Shown: piece by piece, positions 62,990-64,000 of the stretch | Layout: each line of letters starts with the position of its first letter | Numbering within the stretch: the stretch's first letter is position 1 | Source: Hanleya hanleyi | Taxonomy: Eukaryota > Mollusca > Polyplacophora > Lepidopleurida > Hanleyidae | Assembly: GCA_036873755.1 (NCBI GenBank) | Contig: JAVTVY010025135.1 | Coordinates: 1-64,000, forward strand | Direction of reading: 5' to 3' | DNA: 64,000 bases | Translations under genes and position numbers: made by a program | The notes under the pieces: model-generated | Database searches by the model: none | What the model was told of the DNA's origin: nothing | The model's input: the letters and a program-made list of their open reading frames with translations, nothing else

Positions 62990-64000
62990 CAAATTGTCCG
63001 GTAATGAGTGAGTGAGTCCATCCGAATCCTTTCGTCGGCAAAATAAGCAGAACCGTTGACATTAGAACCTTGATTTTTGGCATGAACGTGCATTAGGGCA
63101 TTGTTACCAGCAAGTTCTGATCTGAAATAATTCTGATTAAAATTAGATTTATAATTAACACTTAGTATATTGTTATATATATATGTAAACTGTAGCCTTT
63201 AACGTGTATCCTATTTAACATCCAAACATTTCATCATTGACCACACCAGCTAGGCTTCAAATTCAGGTCAAATTACCCACGGCTAAAAATACACTGTCAT
63301 TGATCCACATGCCACATGGCCCTATTACTGAGGTTAATCTTAACGTGCATCTGGGACAATTCCACAATTCCCCAACAGCATAGGCCTACTGCATATACCC
63401 TCAAACAATCAGCGCTGTTTCCATAACTTAAATTGCTAAACCATATCATTGAAATAATATAGCAGAAAACATTGATGTGAGTTATGATATGTACACTATG
63501 ACCAAAGACATGTTCATAATGTCCTAATCGCATAGTTAGGACAATCATTACTTTGCATCAGAGAGTGTGTGACTTGGATTCAAGGGTTAAGACTTTGGAG
63601 GGAAATACAATTTTGACAGCAGAAATATTACCCCGCCATTTGCTGATTAGAGCGATAAAACAGGGTAGGCTAAATGGACCCTTTTCAATGCAGTATTTCT
63701 TGGCATGGATGTGAAAATATGAGGACATACTTTGGGGTTTTTTTTGTACCTCTTGAATATTGACTATATATCACACTTGGATATAATTTGAACAAAAAAT
63801 TACATGTGTAAACAAAATATGTCTAAATTTCTCTTGTCATTTCAAATCTTGATCCATTTTGATTCCTTGATTAGGGGATACAGAATCACTGCCACGGAGT
63901 GTGCTGGTGTGTCACAGCAATGCAATTCCGATTCACACAACGAAGCTGAGGTGGTTTAAGGTTTATCAATGAAGAAAATCACCGATCAACCGCCATAGAA
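62990..64000. other. Non-coding stretch to window end
   Basis: Only short ORFs without recognisable features on both strands. Confidence 0.45.

Overview
The window is animal genomic DNA, AT-rich and crowded with foldback elements, minisatellites and dispersed repeats. Two copies of a GAGTGAGTGAGT / TTTAACGTCGCTTTCAACA / CAGCTATATCACGACG motif (about 2,862 and 61,367) recall repeats I know from gastropods, so a marine mollusc, probably a gastropod, is my best guess at the host (inference). I see no convincing host gene.

The centre is a complete Polinton/Maverick (adintovirus-like) element at 29,859-50,292, 20,434 bp long. It starts AG and ends CT, is flanked by a 6-bp target duplication TATCAG, and has long terminal inverted repeats (TIRs). 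The rightward arm carries a protein-primed family B DNA polymerase followed by a complete tRNA-Leu(UAA). The leftward block, in its own transcription order, encodes PC4-like proteins, a retrovirus-type integrase with a chromodomain, a mucin-like membrane protein, the FtsK/HerA packaging ATPase, two small virion-type proteins, a penton-like minor capsid protein, a pVI-like region fused to the double-jelly-roll major capsid protein, and an adenain-like protease. Polymerase, protease and the 38.1-38.8 kb gene carry single-base frameshifts and otherwise long open frames.

The right third of the element (43.5-49.8 kb) is unusual. Three accessory genes (an orphan acidic protein and two C3HC4 RING proteins) end in sequences that match replication-dependent histone mRNA 3' ends: a 6-bp stem with a 4-nt loop, an ACC(A) flank and a GAAAG-type downstream element. 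Two of them converge inside a ~2.9 kb cassette bounded by ~330 bp inverted repeats that carry their promoters. A leftward gene at the right end encodes a CARD (death-fold) domain and is followed in frame, after one stop codon, by a PC4-like protein. The TIRs hold arrays of a 38-bp repeat centred on AAGATGGCGGC (a YY1-type site), placed directly upstream of the TATA boxes of the polymerase and CARD genes. The outer TIR has octamer, CRE, CCAAT and E-box motifs. Together this looks like a virus-like element with enhancer-type TIRs, replication-linked mRNA 3' ends and a host-signalling module.

At 22.3-24.85 kb lies a second, much older and heavily decayed Polinton capsid cluster: a probable penton piece, a clear major capsid pseudogene and a protease pseudogene, on the + strand.

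The flanks are repeats. Left: a ~450 bp palindromic element, a 31-bp satellite (3.95-5.6 kb), a 44-bp satellite (8.5-9.6 kb) and several foldback MITEs. On both sides of the Polinton, multi-copy dispersed repeats (25.6-29.7, 50.5-52.4, 52.5-58.2, 59.2-62.9 kb) repeat one another. One copy holds a LINE fragment with a 9-bp target duplication. The other has expanded a 43-bp unit into a 3.4 kb array, part of which looks like a noisy assembly duplicate.
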